Below the pieces are notes generated by a model. It saw only the letters and a program-made list of their open reading frames with translations. It was not told the origin of the DNA and searched no databases. Of a stretch of DNA of 64,000 nt, positions 30,347 through 39,195 are shown piece by piece; within the stretch, counting starts at the first letter, position 1, and every line of letters starts with the position of its first letter. Origin of the DNA: a virus; IMG/VR virus record IMGVR_UViG_3300046557_000419, positions 1 through 64,000 of that record; one strand, written 5' to 3'. The position numbers and the translations under genes were made by a program.

Positions 30347-31564
30347 ATGGCGACGTTTCCGACGCGCCGGATGGATCACATCCTGGCGCCGAACGCTACC
30401 GAGTACGAGCGCACGCTGGCTTCTCAGGTCGATCGTCTGCTCGATCTGAACATTCCGATCCGGCTCCTTTGGAACCCTTGGGAATGTCCGGAGCACCTGC
30501 TGCCTTATCTGGCATGGGCTCTCTCGGTCGATCTCTGGGACTCTTCTTGGCCGATCACCAAACGTCGAAGCGTCGTCGCGAACGCCATCAAGCATCATCG
30601 CCTGAAGGGCACGCTGCAAGGCATTGAGACCTATCTCGATCTCGTGGACAGCAAGCTGCTGAAAGCAACCACGCCGCCGGCCACACTGTTCTCCGGCCCG
30701 TCGCTGACGAAAGATCAGCGCGAAGCCTGGCTCGCCAAGCTGCCGCAGGTGAGGGTGTGGAATGAGTACGAAAATTCGACTGACGGCTATCGGATGTTCA
30801 TGGGCGGTCAACGCGCCCATCGCTTCCTGAACGGCAAGTTCCCATATCCGAATGGAGCTGAAAGCCGCGCCGCTCGCCGAGCGCGTTGGGTCGTTAACGG
30901 CACAGAGACAGACACCAAGGTCGACAATTTCGGGGCCTACTTCCGGCTCTTCATCAAGACCCGGTTGCCTTACTCTCTCTTCTGCAACACTCCAATGCGG
31001 CAGAAGAAGAAGTTCCCGATCCCGTCCACCGCTTTCAAGCGGGTGGTGACGATCGAGCCGATCCAAACGGCGCCATGGCGTAGCACGGTCGGCCCTCAAT
31101 TGGAGCCGGTCCAGGCGCAAGCCGAAATGGTCACGCAGCCCGGTCACGACACCGGGGTCGCAGTTTACTCCAACAGGGTGAACTACAAGAAGCATTTCGT
31201 CCCGTCTCGCGCCGGCACCCGCGTTTTCCTGCGCTACCCGGTGTACGACGCTTCGGTCGAATACCCGGCAAAACGACCCTCGATCCAGTTCATGGGCGTT
31301 GGCCGATACGGCATCAAGCCGAAGACGGCCGAGTTGAAGGTCGCGATGTCAACGAAGTGGAGCCGGTACAAGGCTCGCCTCAACGACACCTTCGTGCCCA
31401 GGTCCCGCTTCTGGACTCCGCATGATGGAACGCTGATGGCGAAGAACAGGCAGGCGATCATCGCCGCCAAGCGCCTCTCCGACCAGATCGTGCTCGACAC
31501 CAACACCAAGCCTGGGTTTATCGCCGGCCTGCCTCGCTGGGCAGGCGATCCCATCGTCATCTGA
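30347..31564 (+). CDS. tail protein I (extended)
   Basis: 405 aa. The N-terminal 180 residues match P2 gpI: NIPIRLLWNPWECPEHLLPYLAWALSVDLWD, then HRLKGTLQGIETYL. P2 gpI is about 176 aa, so the C-terminal 220 residues, rich in Lys/Pro/Tyr, are an extra domain. That domain is perhaps for fibre attachment. It follows J as in P2. Confidence 0.85.
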   Translation: MATFPTRRMDHILAPNATEYERTLASQVDRLLDLNIPIRLLWNPWECPEHLLPYLAWALSVDLWDSSWPITKRRSVVANAIKHHRLKGTLQGIETYLDLVDSKLLKATTPPATLFSGPSLTKDQREAWLAKLPQVRVWNEYENSTDGYRMFMGGQRAHRFLNGKFPYPNGAESRAARRARWVVNGTETDTKVDNFGAYFRLFIKTRLPYSLFCNTPMRQKKKFPIPSTAFKRVVTIEPIQTAPWRSTVGPQLEPVQAQAEMVTQPGHDTGVAVYSNRVNYKKHFVPSRAGTRVFLRYPVYDASVEYPAKRPSIQFMGVGRYGIKPKTAELKVAMSTKWSRYKARLNDTFVPRSRFWTPHDGTLMAKNRQAIIAAKRLSDQIVLDTNTKPGFIAGLPRWAGDPIVI

Positions 31565-31585
31565 TCATAAACCGATGCACATAGG

Positions 31586-31611
31586 CCCATCCTTCCGCGG
31601 GGGAGGGTGGG
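31586..31611 (+). terminator. hairpin after gene I
   Basis: CCCATCCTTCC-GCGG-GGGAGGGTGGG forms an 11-bp stem with two G-T pairs. There is no T-run, so it may be a processing stem or weak terminator. Confidence 0.5.
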
Positions 31612-31639
31612 CGTCTTCGTGCGCAACGAGAGACCTTCA

Positions 31640-33907
31640 ATGGACCGCAAAGTAATCTTCCGCGACTATCAGGAGCAGGTCGCGACCGACCACAATAACC
31701 TGCAGGACTACGTGCAGGCGGCGATGGACAACATCGTTTCCGACGCGGTGAGCGCCAGCCGGAAGTATTCCGGCCTGATGGTCTCCAAGACCGGCCAGGT
31801 CGAAGTCACCATCGGTGCAGGTCGCATTTACGACATGGGCGCAGTCTACGGACGCCGCTCTGTCCTGACGCAGTCGCTCGCCACCTACGTGGCCGCCGCT
31901 GCCCGCCGCATCGTCACCGTCTCGGCCTTTGGCCAGGAAACGGAGACGGACATCGAGACGCGAGACTACCTGACCGACGTCGACACCGGCACGGTTGAGC
32001 CGCGCGCTGTGTCCATGACGGACTCCCGCGACGTCCAGTTGGTCTTCACGGCCGGCGCAGAGGCTGCTGACCCGGTCCCCCCGGCAATTCCCGCGACCCA
32101 CGTCGTGATCGCCAATGTGATGCTGGACACCACGCAGGTCATCTCGATCGACATGCAGGACCAGAACGCGGTCGTTTCGACCGACGCTCTCGACCTCCGC
32201 ACCGATCTGCTGGAAGCCTTCCGCTCCATCATCGAGCCGCGCGTTACCTCGCTTGCGTCCGATCTTGCGGACCTCGCCAACCGCGTCACCGGCCTGAGCA
32301 GCCAATCCGATCTGTCCCGCGTGTACCTCGATCTGGCGCGCGTGAAGGAGAGCCTGCGCTATCCGGACGACGCTTCCGGCTTCGACGCTGACTTCTTCCT
32401 GCTGCCGAACAAGTCGGACTACAACAACACCAAGCTGCTCGGATACGACGCGAAGGTCCAGGAGGGCATTCGCTTCAACGATGCCAACGCCAACCAGTTC
32501 GAAATTTCGCTGTTCTCGGCGAACGACCCGAACGCGGCGGCGGCCGGCGGCTATCTGATGCCGAAGTACAGCAACGTGCTGAAGATCCAGACCGGTTCCT
32601 ACACCGAGTCGCTCGGCATCGCGCAGTACGGCTACCAGGTGCATTCGATGAAGGTGGGCTACATGGCCCGCTCGCGCATCCGCTACGGCGGCAGCTACAC
32701 GGTCTGCACCAACGGCAACAGCTACGGCACGCCCGGTGAAGCTGTCCCGGCGACCAATTTGTACGACTTCTCCTCGGTGGAGTTCTCGACGGTTCAGAAC
32801 AACGGCGCGACCTGGGATCATCCCTACGCCTGGTCCCGCACCGACTACTACTGGCTCGACACCTGGCAAGAGCCGTTCATGTACGAGGTCACCACGAACC
32901 TCAACATCACGGGCGCCCAGGTTGCGCAGACCTTCCTGGTCTCGAACGACATCATCGCGACCCAGATCGGCTTCTACATCTCGGCCAAGGCCGCGAACGA
33001 AGACATCCACATCGCGCTGTGCGAAGTGACTGCCGGTCAGCCTGACCTCGAAAAGGTCTGTCTGAAGACGACCTACGCTCAGGCAAACATCGTCACGGGT
33101 TGGAACCTGTGCCCGATCCAGCCGACCTTCCTCGCGAAGGGCAAGCGGTATGCCTTCGTGTTCATTTCGAACGCGAACCACCAGATCGGCATGACCTCGG
33201 GTCAGTCCTATCTGGACGGCACGTTCTTCTACTCGACCGATGGCATCTACTACATGGGCGACCTGACCAAGGACATGATGCTCCAGGTCTACGGCGCTCA
33301 GTTCGCTTCGTCTCAGGTCGCGATCGAGTTCGCTCCGATCAACCTCGATGGCGGCTTCCGGGATATCGACATCCTGGCTGAACAGTGGGTGCCCGGATCG
33401 TGCGAGCTGATCTACGAAATGCGGCCGAACGGTACCGGTCAGTGGCAGCCTCTGATCTCCGACAATGCCGGAGTTCTCGCAGTCGCTCCGCCGCTCGCTC
33501 AGTTCAGGGCTCGCTTCGTCGGCACCACCGACATGATGCCGATCCTGCATCTGACCGGATCGCGCGTCAGCGTGTCGCGGCCGAAGACGGTGTTCAAGCA
33601 CGTCTCGACCACGATGACCGTGCCGGCGATGTCTGCCGTCGCGAACAACCTGACCTTCGTCAACTTGCTCGAAATGTTCGATCCGACGCCGCACACCTAC
33701 GGCATCACGGTTCGAGTCGGATCGACGGATTACAACCCCGTCACGACCGTTTCGAAGGTCAAGGACACGACGGCGAAGCGCTACGAGAAGACCTACACGT
33801 TCAGTCTTCCCGGAGGCACCACGCAGTTCACGGTCTCGCAGACGGGAACCACCAACTCTCCGCAGGTGACGTACCACGTCGCCGAGCGGACCTTCTACAC
33901 CAAGTAA
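31640..33907 (+). CDS. baseplate/tail fibre-network protein (DUF4815-like)
   Basis: 755 aa. The N-terminus MDRKVIFRDYQEQVATDHNNLQDYVQAAMDNIV, followed by SGLMVSKTGQVEVTIGAGRIYDMGAVYG, fits the DUF4815 pattern of large phage tail proteins. The rest is beta-rich with repeated FLVSNDIIATQIGFYI-type strands. Position between gene I and the fibres suggests it links fibres to the baseplate. The ATG at 31640 is preferred over an upstream GTG. Confidence 0.65.
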   Translation: MDRKVIFRDYQEQVATDHNNLQDYVQAAMDNIVSDAVSASRKYSGLMVSKTGQVEVTIGAGRIYDMGAVYGRRSVLTQSLATYVAAAARRIVTVSAFGQETETDIETRDYLTDVDTGTVEPRAVSMTDSRDVQLVFTAGAEAADPVPPAIPATHVVIANVMLDTTQVISIDMQDQNAVVSTDALDLRTDLLEAFRSIIEPRVTSLASDLADLANRVTGLSSQSDLSRVYLDLARVKESLRYPDDASGFDADFFLLPNKSDYNNTKLLGYDAKVQEGIRFNDANANQFEISLFSANDPNAAAAGGYLMPKYSNVLKIQTGSYTESLGIAQYGYQVHSMKVGYMARSRIRYGGSYTVCTNGNSYGTPGEAVPATNLYDFSSVEFSTVQNNGATWDHPYAWSRTDYYWLDTWQEPFMYEVTTNLNITGAQVAQTFLVSNDIIATQIGFYISAKAANEDIHIALCEVTAGQPDLEKVCLKTTYAQANIVTGWNLCPIQPTFLAKGKRYAFVFISNANHQIGMTSGQSYLDGTFFYSTDGIYYMGDLTKDMMLQVYGAQFASSQVAIEFAPINLDGGFRDIDILAEQWVPGSCELIYEMRPNGTGQWQPLISDNAGVLAVAPPLAQFRARFVGTTDMMPILHLTGSRVSVSRPKTVFKHVSTTMTVPAMSAVANNLTFVNLLEMFDPTPHTYGITVRVGSTDYNPVTTVSKVKDTTAKRYEKTYTFSLPGGTTQFTVSQTGTTNSPQVTYHVAERTFYTK

Positions 33908-33916
33908 GAGGCCACC

Positions 33917-34093
33917 ATGGCAGACACCCAAACGACCCCGCAGATCGATCCGGACAAGCAGTATCGCATCAAGCTGGCTCGCGCGGTCGAGGTCGCTCCC
34001 AAGATTTGGGCGCGCCCCGGCAACGAGGTCACCCTCAAGGGCTCCGAGATCGCCCAGCACGGGGACGCAATCACCAGCTTCGAAGAGGTCTAA
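33917..34093 (+). CDS. small tail-module protein (58 aa)
   Basis: AGAGG precedes the ATG. The sequence is YRIKLARAVEVAPKIWARPGNEVTLKG, with a compact beta-like pattern and an acidic end. It may be a chaperone or minor baseplate part. No family is recognised. Confidence 0.6.
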   Translation: MADTQTTPQIDPDKQYRIKLARAVEVAPKIWARPGNEVTLKGSEIAQHGDAITSFEEV

Positions 34094-34096
34094 GCC

Positions 34097-35422
34097 ATGG
34101 CGCGCCGGTACGATCAGTACTACCGGGTAAAGCCGAGGGATAACCTCGGCGACCCCGATTATTGGAACCGGCGTTTCGAGGATATCGATCGTCGAGTTTC
34201 TTTCAACGAAGATGGGCTCGACGCCATCGACGGATTGACGGCGTACATTGAGGGCCTCGCCCTTAACCGCCTCGATCTCGTCCTGGCGCCGGCCCTCGAC
34301 AAGATCACGTTGGTGTCCGAGCAGGGGTTCCTGCTCGCTCACTCCAACTCCACGGTAACGCTCGACCTTGCCACGTCGCAGACGTTTGCAATCAGCAACG
34401 CCGCCGAGCGCGAGCTGTTTGCGCCGTCGCCGTATCTGACGATCTGCCGGGAAGGAAGCATGACGGACTATGCGTTCGCCAAGCTTCTGTCATGGGACAG
34501 GAACAGTGGCCAGCTCGTCGTTCAGCCACTGCAGATCTATGGCAGCGCAGGCCCGTTCTCGGACTGGATCATCTATGTCGGAACGGCAGTCTCTCAGGCT
34601 GTTGCTGACGCTCTGACCCAGGCTAAAGCCGCGCGTGACGCAGCGCTCGGTTATCGCGATCAGGCCAGTACGAACGCCGGTCTCACTTCGGCTGATAAGA
34701 CTGACATTGCCCAAATGAAGGCTGACACCCTCGCGGCTCGCGATGCGGCACAGCTTGCAGCGGACAACGCCGGGACGTTCGATCCGACCAACTACGCGAA
34801 CAAGACGTACGTCGACGGGAAGATCGCCAACCTGATCAATGCTGCGCCTGCCGCACTCGATACGCTCAAGGAGCTGTCTGACGCACTCGGTGGCGACGCA
34901 AGCTTCTCTGCAACCATCACGGCATCGCTTGGCAATCGACTCCGCGTCGACGTCAACACGCAGGGTCTGACCACGACCCAACAGGGGAATGGCCGGACTA
35001 ACCTTGGTCTCGGAACGATCTCGACGAAGAACGTCGCAACCACTGCTGAAATTCGCAGCAATACCAACGCTGGTGCTGTGACGGTCGACGGAGCATGGGC
35101 CGCGGCTGGCTTCGTCGAACTTGGAAACAGTGGTTCGGGCAACCTGAACATCGACTGTAGCCAGGGCAGCCGCTTCAGGGTTTTCCTGACTGGCAACGTG
35201 ACGGTGAATTTCATCAACGCGAAGGATGGTCAGACCGTCGATATCCACTTCATCCAAGACGCGACTGGCTCTCGCACGTTGAGCTGGAACGGGAACATTC
35301 AGTTTCCGAACGGGGTGGTCCCCACCGTGTACACGTCGGCTAGTGCCTACGCGCTAATCTTCACGGGCATCTATTCTGCGATCAATACGCGGTGGCTCGC
35401 CGCGGGCTGGAAGGTCAACTGA
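34097..35422 (+). CDS. tail fibre protein (441 aa)
   Basis: An N-terminal attachment region (YWNRRFEDIDRRVS) is followed by a helical Ala-rich shaft (ALTQAKAARDAALGYRDQAS). A classical fibre repeat TYVDGKIANLINAAPAALDTLKELSDALGGD then occurs, and the tip domain ends in RWLAAGWKVN. The TYVD...LDTLKELADALG motif is typical of alpha- and gammaproteobacterial phage fibres. It binds the host surface receptor. Confidence 0.85.
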   Translation: MARRYDQYYRVKPRDNLGDPDYWNRRFEDIDRRVSFNEDGLDAIDGLTAYIEGLALNRLDLVLAPALDKITLVSEQGFLLAHSNSTVTLDLATSQTFAISNAAERELFAPSPYLTICREGSMTDYAFAKLLSWDRNSGQLVVQPLQIYGSAGPFSDWIIYVGTAVSQAVADALTQAKAARDAALGYRDQASTNAGLTSADKTDIAQMKADTLAARDAAQLAADNAGTFDPTNYANKTYVDGKIANLINAAPAALDTLKELSDALGGDASFSATITASLGNRLRVDVNTQGLTTTQQGNGRTNLGLGTISTKNVATTAEIRSNTNAGAVTVDGAWAAAGFVELGNSGSGNLNIDCSQGSRFRVFLTGNVTVNFINAKDGQTVDIHFIQDATGSRTLSWNGNIQFPNGVVPTVYTSASAYALIFTGIYSAINTRWLAAGWKVN

Positions 35423-36000
35423 TGCTGCTTCCATTCCTCAACCGTCTTCGGGTCGGGTCACTGAAGCCGCAGGTTTTCCCTGGCAGCCAGAGCTTCGGCT
35501 ATGGCTCCTATGCTCCTGTCATCCAGGAATACAACACTCTGGTGTTGGAAATCTGGGGTGCAGGCGGTGGCGGCGGCAGATCCACCTACGGGCCCGGAAG
35601 CGCCGCAACGGCTGGCGGAACAAGTTACTTCGCTGGCCCCTCGACGATCTACGCCTATGGCGGACAGCCTGGCAGCGACGGTTATGATCGAGGCGATGGC
35701 AGCGTTTATGGAGACCCTGGTGCTGCCGGTGGAGCAAGCGGTGGCGACATCAACACCGCGGGCGCCGGCAATCCTGGTGGCGCCGGAGGTGCGTACAACG
35801 ACTCCTTCTTCGGAGGAGCTGGTGGTTACGGCGGCTACGTCAGAAAGACGTGGACGTGGGGACAGCCAGGCGCACCGGTCGTCGGAGTTGCCTACGGCCT
35901 TGTCTGTCAGGCAGGCGGCGCGGGCGGAATCTACGACATTAACGGGCAGCTGAACGGCTACGGCGGCGCAAACGCTTCCGCCAGACTCACATGGAGCTAA
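35422..36000 (+). CDS. glycine-rich tail adhesin (192 aa)
   Basis: The ATG overlaps the fibre gene's stop. After about 45 residues the motif TLVLEIWGAGGGGG begins a Gly-rich region with many GGxGG loops. This resembles phage Gly-rich tip domains and the polyglycine sandwich of T-even gp38 adhesins. It is probably a receptor-specificity protein at the fibre tip. This is inferred from composition and position. Confidence 0.7.
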   Translation: MLLPFLNRLRVGSLKPQVFPGSQSFGYGSYAPVIQEYNTLVLEIWGAGGGGGRSTYGPGSAATAGGTSYFAGPSTIYAYGGQPGSDGYDRGDGSVYGDPGAAGGASGGDINTAGAGNPGGAGGAYNDSFFGGAGGYGGYVRKTWTWGQPGAPVVGVAYGLVCQAGGAGGIYDINGQLNGYGGANASARLTWS

Positions 36001-36001
36001 C

Positions 36002-36481
36002 GTGGAAATCATAGTTGTCCGCGAGACGTCATCCAACGTTTTCGAGGAGCTGCCTTGGGGTGCAACCATCGTCAATGGCGATGTTCTGCACCCGTGGCAG
36101 ATCATTGAACTTTGGAGTGATGCAGATCTCGCTGCCGAAAATATCTACCGGGTCGAACGAGCCCCGGTCCCATCGGACAAGAAGCTGATCAGCTCGACCT
36201 TTGTGCGAAACGCGCAAGGCGTCGTCGAAAATGTGTTGACGCTGGAGGACTTGCCTCCGCCGTCTGTCTCTCCTTGGCAGATCCGGAAGGCGTTGACTGC
36301 AACTGGGCTCAGGCAAGCCGTCGAAGACTTCGTCGCCAGCCAAGATCAGGACGTGCAGGACGCTTGGCAGTACGCCTCTTCGTTCGAGTTCGACAACCCG
36401 TTCTGGGAAGCGGGAATGGCGGCGCTCGGCAAGACCCACGACGACCTCGTGGCTCTCTTCCGCTTGGCCGCATCGCTCTGA
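36002..36481 (+). CDS. fibre-associated protein, possible assembly factor (159 aa)
   Basis: GTG start 2 bp after the adhesin. The protein is acidic. The C-terminal half has SPWQIRKALTATGLRQAVEDFV and FWEAGMAALGKTHDDLVALFRLA, a pattern seen in small phage proteins encoded after fibres. A chaperone role is plausible but unproven. Confidence 0.6.
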   Translation: MEIIVVRETSSNVFEELPWGATIVNGDVLHPWQIIELWSDADLAAENIYRVERAPVPSDKKLISSTFVRNAQGVVENVLTLEDLPPPSVSPWQIRKALTATGLRQAVEDFVASQDQDVQDAWQYASSFEFDNPFWEAGMAALGKTHDDLVALFRLAASL

Positions 36482-36521
36482 CCTGATCCTCCGCCCGTAA
36501 CCATCAACATCCACCCCTTCG

Positions 36522-36547
36522 GCCGCCCCTAACCGGGCGGCTTTTTT
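36522..36547 (+). terminator. intrinsic terminator before sheath gene
   Basis: GCCGCCC-CTAACC-GGGCGGC followed by TTTTTT. It separates the fibre operon from the sheath gene. Confidence 0.9.
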
Positions 36548-36565
36548 CGTTTGGGAGAACCCTAC

Positions 36566-38002
36566 GTGACTGTTCAATATCTCCACGGCATCGAGACGAT
36601 CGAGCTCGATAGCCCCTCCGGCCCGGTCGAGACCGTCAAGTCCAACGTGATCGGCCTCGTCGGCACGGCGCCGGATGCTGACCCGGATATCTTCCCGCTC
36701 AACACTCCGGTGCCGGTGTTCGCCGACGCACTGAAGGCGGGTCAGCTGAAGTCGACCGGCACGCTGCTGGACGGCGTCGACGCGATCTACAGCCAGAAGT
36801 CGGCTGTCGTGGTCGTGGTCCGCGTCGCTGAAGGCGAGAGCCAGGAAGAGACCTGGTCCAATGCCGTGGGCTCGCCCAGCGGCAAGACCGGCATCTGGTC
36901 CCTGCTCAAGTCCCGTCCGATGCTCGGCCTCGTGCCGAAGCTTCTGGTCGCCCCCGGCCTCACCTCCGGCCGCCCGACCAATGGCGTGAAGGGCTTCGTC
37001 ATCGGCACCCAGGGCGCCGGCTACGTGCTCTCCACCACGAGCGTGACCATCGCTGCTCCCCCGACCGGTGGTCGTCAGGCAACGGCTGTGCCCCAGGTTG
37101 TCGGCGGCAAGCTGACCGGCATCATCCTCACCGACCCGGGTTACGGCTACGACACCGTTCCGGCGATCACCATCACGGGCGCGGGCACGGGCGCTGCGGC
37201 GACCGCAACCCTCGGCCACGTTGCCAACCCCGTTGGCGTCGCCTTCGCCTCGATCGTCGACCGCCTCCGCGCGGTGGCGTTCCTCGACGGCCCCGGCACC
37301 TCGTATGAGGACGCGGTCGAGTACCGCCAGGACTACGGCAGCCAGCGTATCTCGATCGTCGACCCCGGCGTTCTGAGCTGGGATACCGAGAACTCCATCT
37401 ACACGACCAAGCCCGCCTCCGCTTACGCGGCCGGCATCCAGGCTCGGATCGATGAGGAGAAGGGCTTCTGGTACTCGTTCTCGAACGAGCTGATCCAGAA
37501 CATCGGTGGCCCCGGCCGCCCGGTGGACTTCATGCCGAACGATCGCGACTGCGAAGCCAACCAGCTGAACAGCCAGCAGATCACGACCATCATCCACGAT
37601 GACGGTTTCCGGTTCTGGGGTCTGCGTGGCACCGGTACCGATCCGCTCTGGGCCCAGCTCTCCGTGCGCCGCACGGCGGACATGGTCTACGAGAGCTTGG
37701 AGCGCGCTGAGCGTTCGCGCCTCGACAAGCCGTTCAGCCTTCAGCTGCTGTCGGGCATCGAGGGCGACGTCAACAAGTACCTCCGCTTGCTCCGCGCTCG
37801 CGGCGCTCTGATCGGTGGCAAGGCCTGGATCGACCCGACCATCAACACCCCGGCGACGTTCGCTGCGGGCGAGTTGACCGTGGACTTCGATCTCGAGCCC
37901 CCGGCGTGCTTGGAGCACCTCCAGTTCCGCGCCTCGCGAAATCCGAACTACTACACGGACTTCATCGAGGAGTTCAACCGCACGATCGCCAACAACGGCT
38001 AA
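36566..38002 (+). CDS. tail sheath protein (FI-like) with inserted beta domain
   Basis: 478 aa. GTG start with GGGAG upstream. P2 FI landmarks include VIGLVGTAPDADP, PKLLVAPGLTSG, IVDRLRAVAFLDGPGT and QRISIVDPGV, with a C-terminal DFDLEPPACLEHLQF. Between LLVAPGLTSG and the DRLRAVA strand lies an about 70-residue Gly-rich insertion (nt 37010-37220). It is similar to the repeats in the tail spike at 9860. The sheath contracts to drive the tube through the envelope. Confidence 0.9.
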   Translation: MTVQYLHGIETIELDSPSGPVETVKSNVIGLVGTAPDADPDIFPLNTPVPVFADALKAGQLKSTGTLLDGVDAIYSQKSAVVVVVRVAEGESQEETWSNAVGSPSGKTGIWSLLKSRPMLGLVPKLLVAPGLTSGRPTNGVKGFVIGTQGAGYVLSTTSVTIAAPPTGGRQATAVPQVVGGKLTGIILTDPGYGYDTVPAITITGAGTGAAATATLGHVANPVGVAFASIVDRLRAVAFLDGPGTSYEDAVEYRQDYGSQRISIVDPGVLSWDTENSIYTTKPASAYAAGIQARIDEEKGFWYSFSNELIQNIGGPGRPVDFMPNDRDCEANQLNSQQITTIIHDDGFRFWGLRGTGTDPLWAQLSVRRTADMVYESLERAERSRLDKPFSLQLLSGIEGDVNKYLRLLRARGALIGGKAWIDPTINTPATFAAGELTVDFDLEPPACLEHLQFRASRNPNYYTDFIEEFNRTIANNG

Positions 38003-38098
38003 GGCCGCGGCGCTCCACGGCATCCACAACAACAAAGCTAGTCATGAGCCGCTCGGTCCATATGGGTCGGGCGCGCTCTGGCTTGGCCGGAGACCTAC

Positions 38099-38623
38099 AT
38101 GGCAAACCTTCGCGACAGCAACATTTTCCAGGACTTCACGGTCTGGATCGACGACATCGGCAAGATCGGCGAAGCGCCGAACTTCCAGCCGCCCGAAATC
38201 AACATCCAGACGGAAGAGTTCCGCGGTGGTGGTATGGACGGCACGGCTGAGATCCCGATGGGGATCGACAAGATCGAGTTCGACTTCAGCCTTCACACCT
38301 GGGACGAGCAGATCTGGCAGAACCTCGGCTACGGCCCGGGCTCGCTCGATGTGCCGATCACTTTCCGCGGCTATCTGCTCACCGCGAGCGGCGCCGAGAA
38401 GGGCGTCGTCATCGACACCCACTGCCTGATCAAGGCCATCAAGCCGAGCAAAGTCGAAGCCGGCAAGAAGGCTGACGTCACGGTCAGCCTGGTGGCGAAC
38501 TATTACAAGCATACCATCGACGGCACCGTCGTCACCGAGATCGACGTGTTCAACAAGATCACGATCATCGGCGGTACGGACCAGAGCGCAAACGCTCGGC
38601 GGATCCTCGGCTTCACCTACTAA
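38099..38623 (+). CDS. major tail tube protein (FII-like)
   Basis: 174 aa. NIFQDFTVWIDDIGKIGEAP, PPEINIQTEEFRGGGMDGTAEIPMG and KADVTVSLVANYYKHTIDG match the P2 FII family. It follows the sheath as in P2 and forms the inner tube. Confidence 0.92.
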   Translation: MANLRDSNIFQDFTVWIDDIGKIGEAPNFQPPEINIQTEEFRGGGMDGTAEIPMGIDKIEFDFSLHTWDEQIWQNLGYGPGSLDVPITFRGYLLTASGAEKGVVIDTHCLIKAIKPSKVEAGKKADVTVSLVANYYKHTIDGTVVTEIDVFNKITIIGGTDQSANARRILGFTY

Positions 38624-38653
38624 GGCGTAGCCGGAGAGATCATTCTACCCACT

Positions 38654-38686
38654 GGCCTCGCCCTAACCGGCGGGGCCTTTTTCTTT
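38654..38686 (+). terminator. intrinsic terminator after tube gene
   Basis: GGCCTCGCC-CTAACC-GGCGGGGCC followed by TTTTTCTTTC. It ends the sheath-tube unit. Confidence 0.9.
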
Positions 38687-38716
38687 CTGTGCAAGATACA
38701 AGGCGTGCAAACCAAA

Positions 38717-38998
38717 ATGGCTACCGAGAAAAAGAAGTTCGACCTCAAGTTCCCCTTCGAATACCGCGGCGCGACCTACGTCGAGTTCAATGCTCGTCGT
38801 CCGAAGGTCCGCGACATCCGCAACTTCATCAAGAACGTCGAGAAAGACGGCATGGGCGCGATGGAGAAGGCGCTGGCCGACCTGTTCGAGGTCGACAACG
38901 TCATCATCGCCGAGATCGACTCCGAAGACTTCGGCCCGATGAAGATCTGGTTCGAAAGTTTTTTGGAGAAAATGACGAACGGATCGGACGAATCCTAA
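38717..38998 (+). CDS. tail assembly chaperone E (zero-frame product)
   Basis: 93 aa: KKFDLKFPFEYRGATYVEFNARRPKVRDIR is the FETUD gpE type. It ends shortly after the slippery site. It acts as a chaperone for tube assembly on the tape measure and is not found in virions in P2. The start at 38717 is chosen over an upstream ATG at 38705. Confidence 0.85.
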   Translation: MATEKKKFDLKFPFEYRGATYVEFNARRPKVRDIRNFIKNVEKDGMGAMEKALADLFEVDNVIIAEIDSEDFGPMKIWFESFLEKMTNGSDES

Positions 38999-39156
38999 TC
39001 GACAGCTTCCCGATCTTCGAGCGCTTCCACTGGACGCTCGAAGACGTGGAGCAGTTGGAATGGGACGACTTCGTCCTCATCGCTGAAGGCGTCAAGGCGC
39101 TCAACCAGCGAGACGCTGACGAAATAGCGCGGCTACGCGCGGCTCAGGGCAAATAG
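38717..39156 (+). CDS. tail assembly chaperone E-E' (-1 frameshift product)
   Basis: The heptamer T TTT TTG at 38959-38965 is in the exact zero frame for a -1 shift. After slipping, translation continues GENDERIGRILIDSFPIFERFHW to the TAG at 39154-39156, adding about 63 residues. The same heptamer is the known P2 E/E' slip site. The extension has the acidic ELQWDDF-like segment (LEQLEWDDF type) common to such fusions. Confidence 0.85.
38959..38965 (+). promoter_or_regulatory. programmed -1 frameshift site
   Basis: T TTT TTG in the zero frame of gene E. The downstream -1 frame is open for 64 codons and has no start of its own. Confidence 0.85.
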
Positions 39157-39176
39157 CCCTGGGCCTTCTTTTTTTT
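39143..39176 (+). terminator. intrinsic terminator after E-E'
   Basis: CTCAGGGC-AAATA-GCCCTGGG then CCTTCTTTTTTTT. The TAG stop of the frameshift product lies in the loop. Confidence 0.85.
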
Positions 39177-39195
39177 GTGACTCCGGGGAGCGGCA

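Noticed and set aside
31637-34342. Very long open frame antisense to the tail protein genes
   Set aside because: It overlaps the clear virion protein frames completely and has the composition expected of a reverse-strand shadow in GC-rich DNA.
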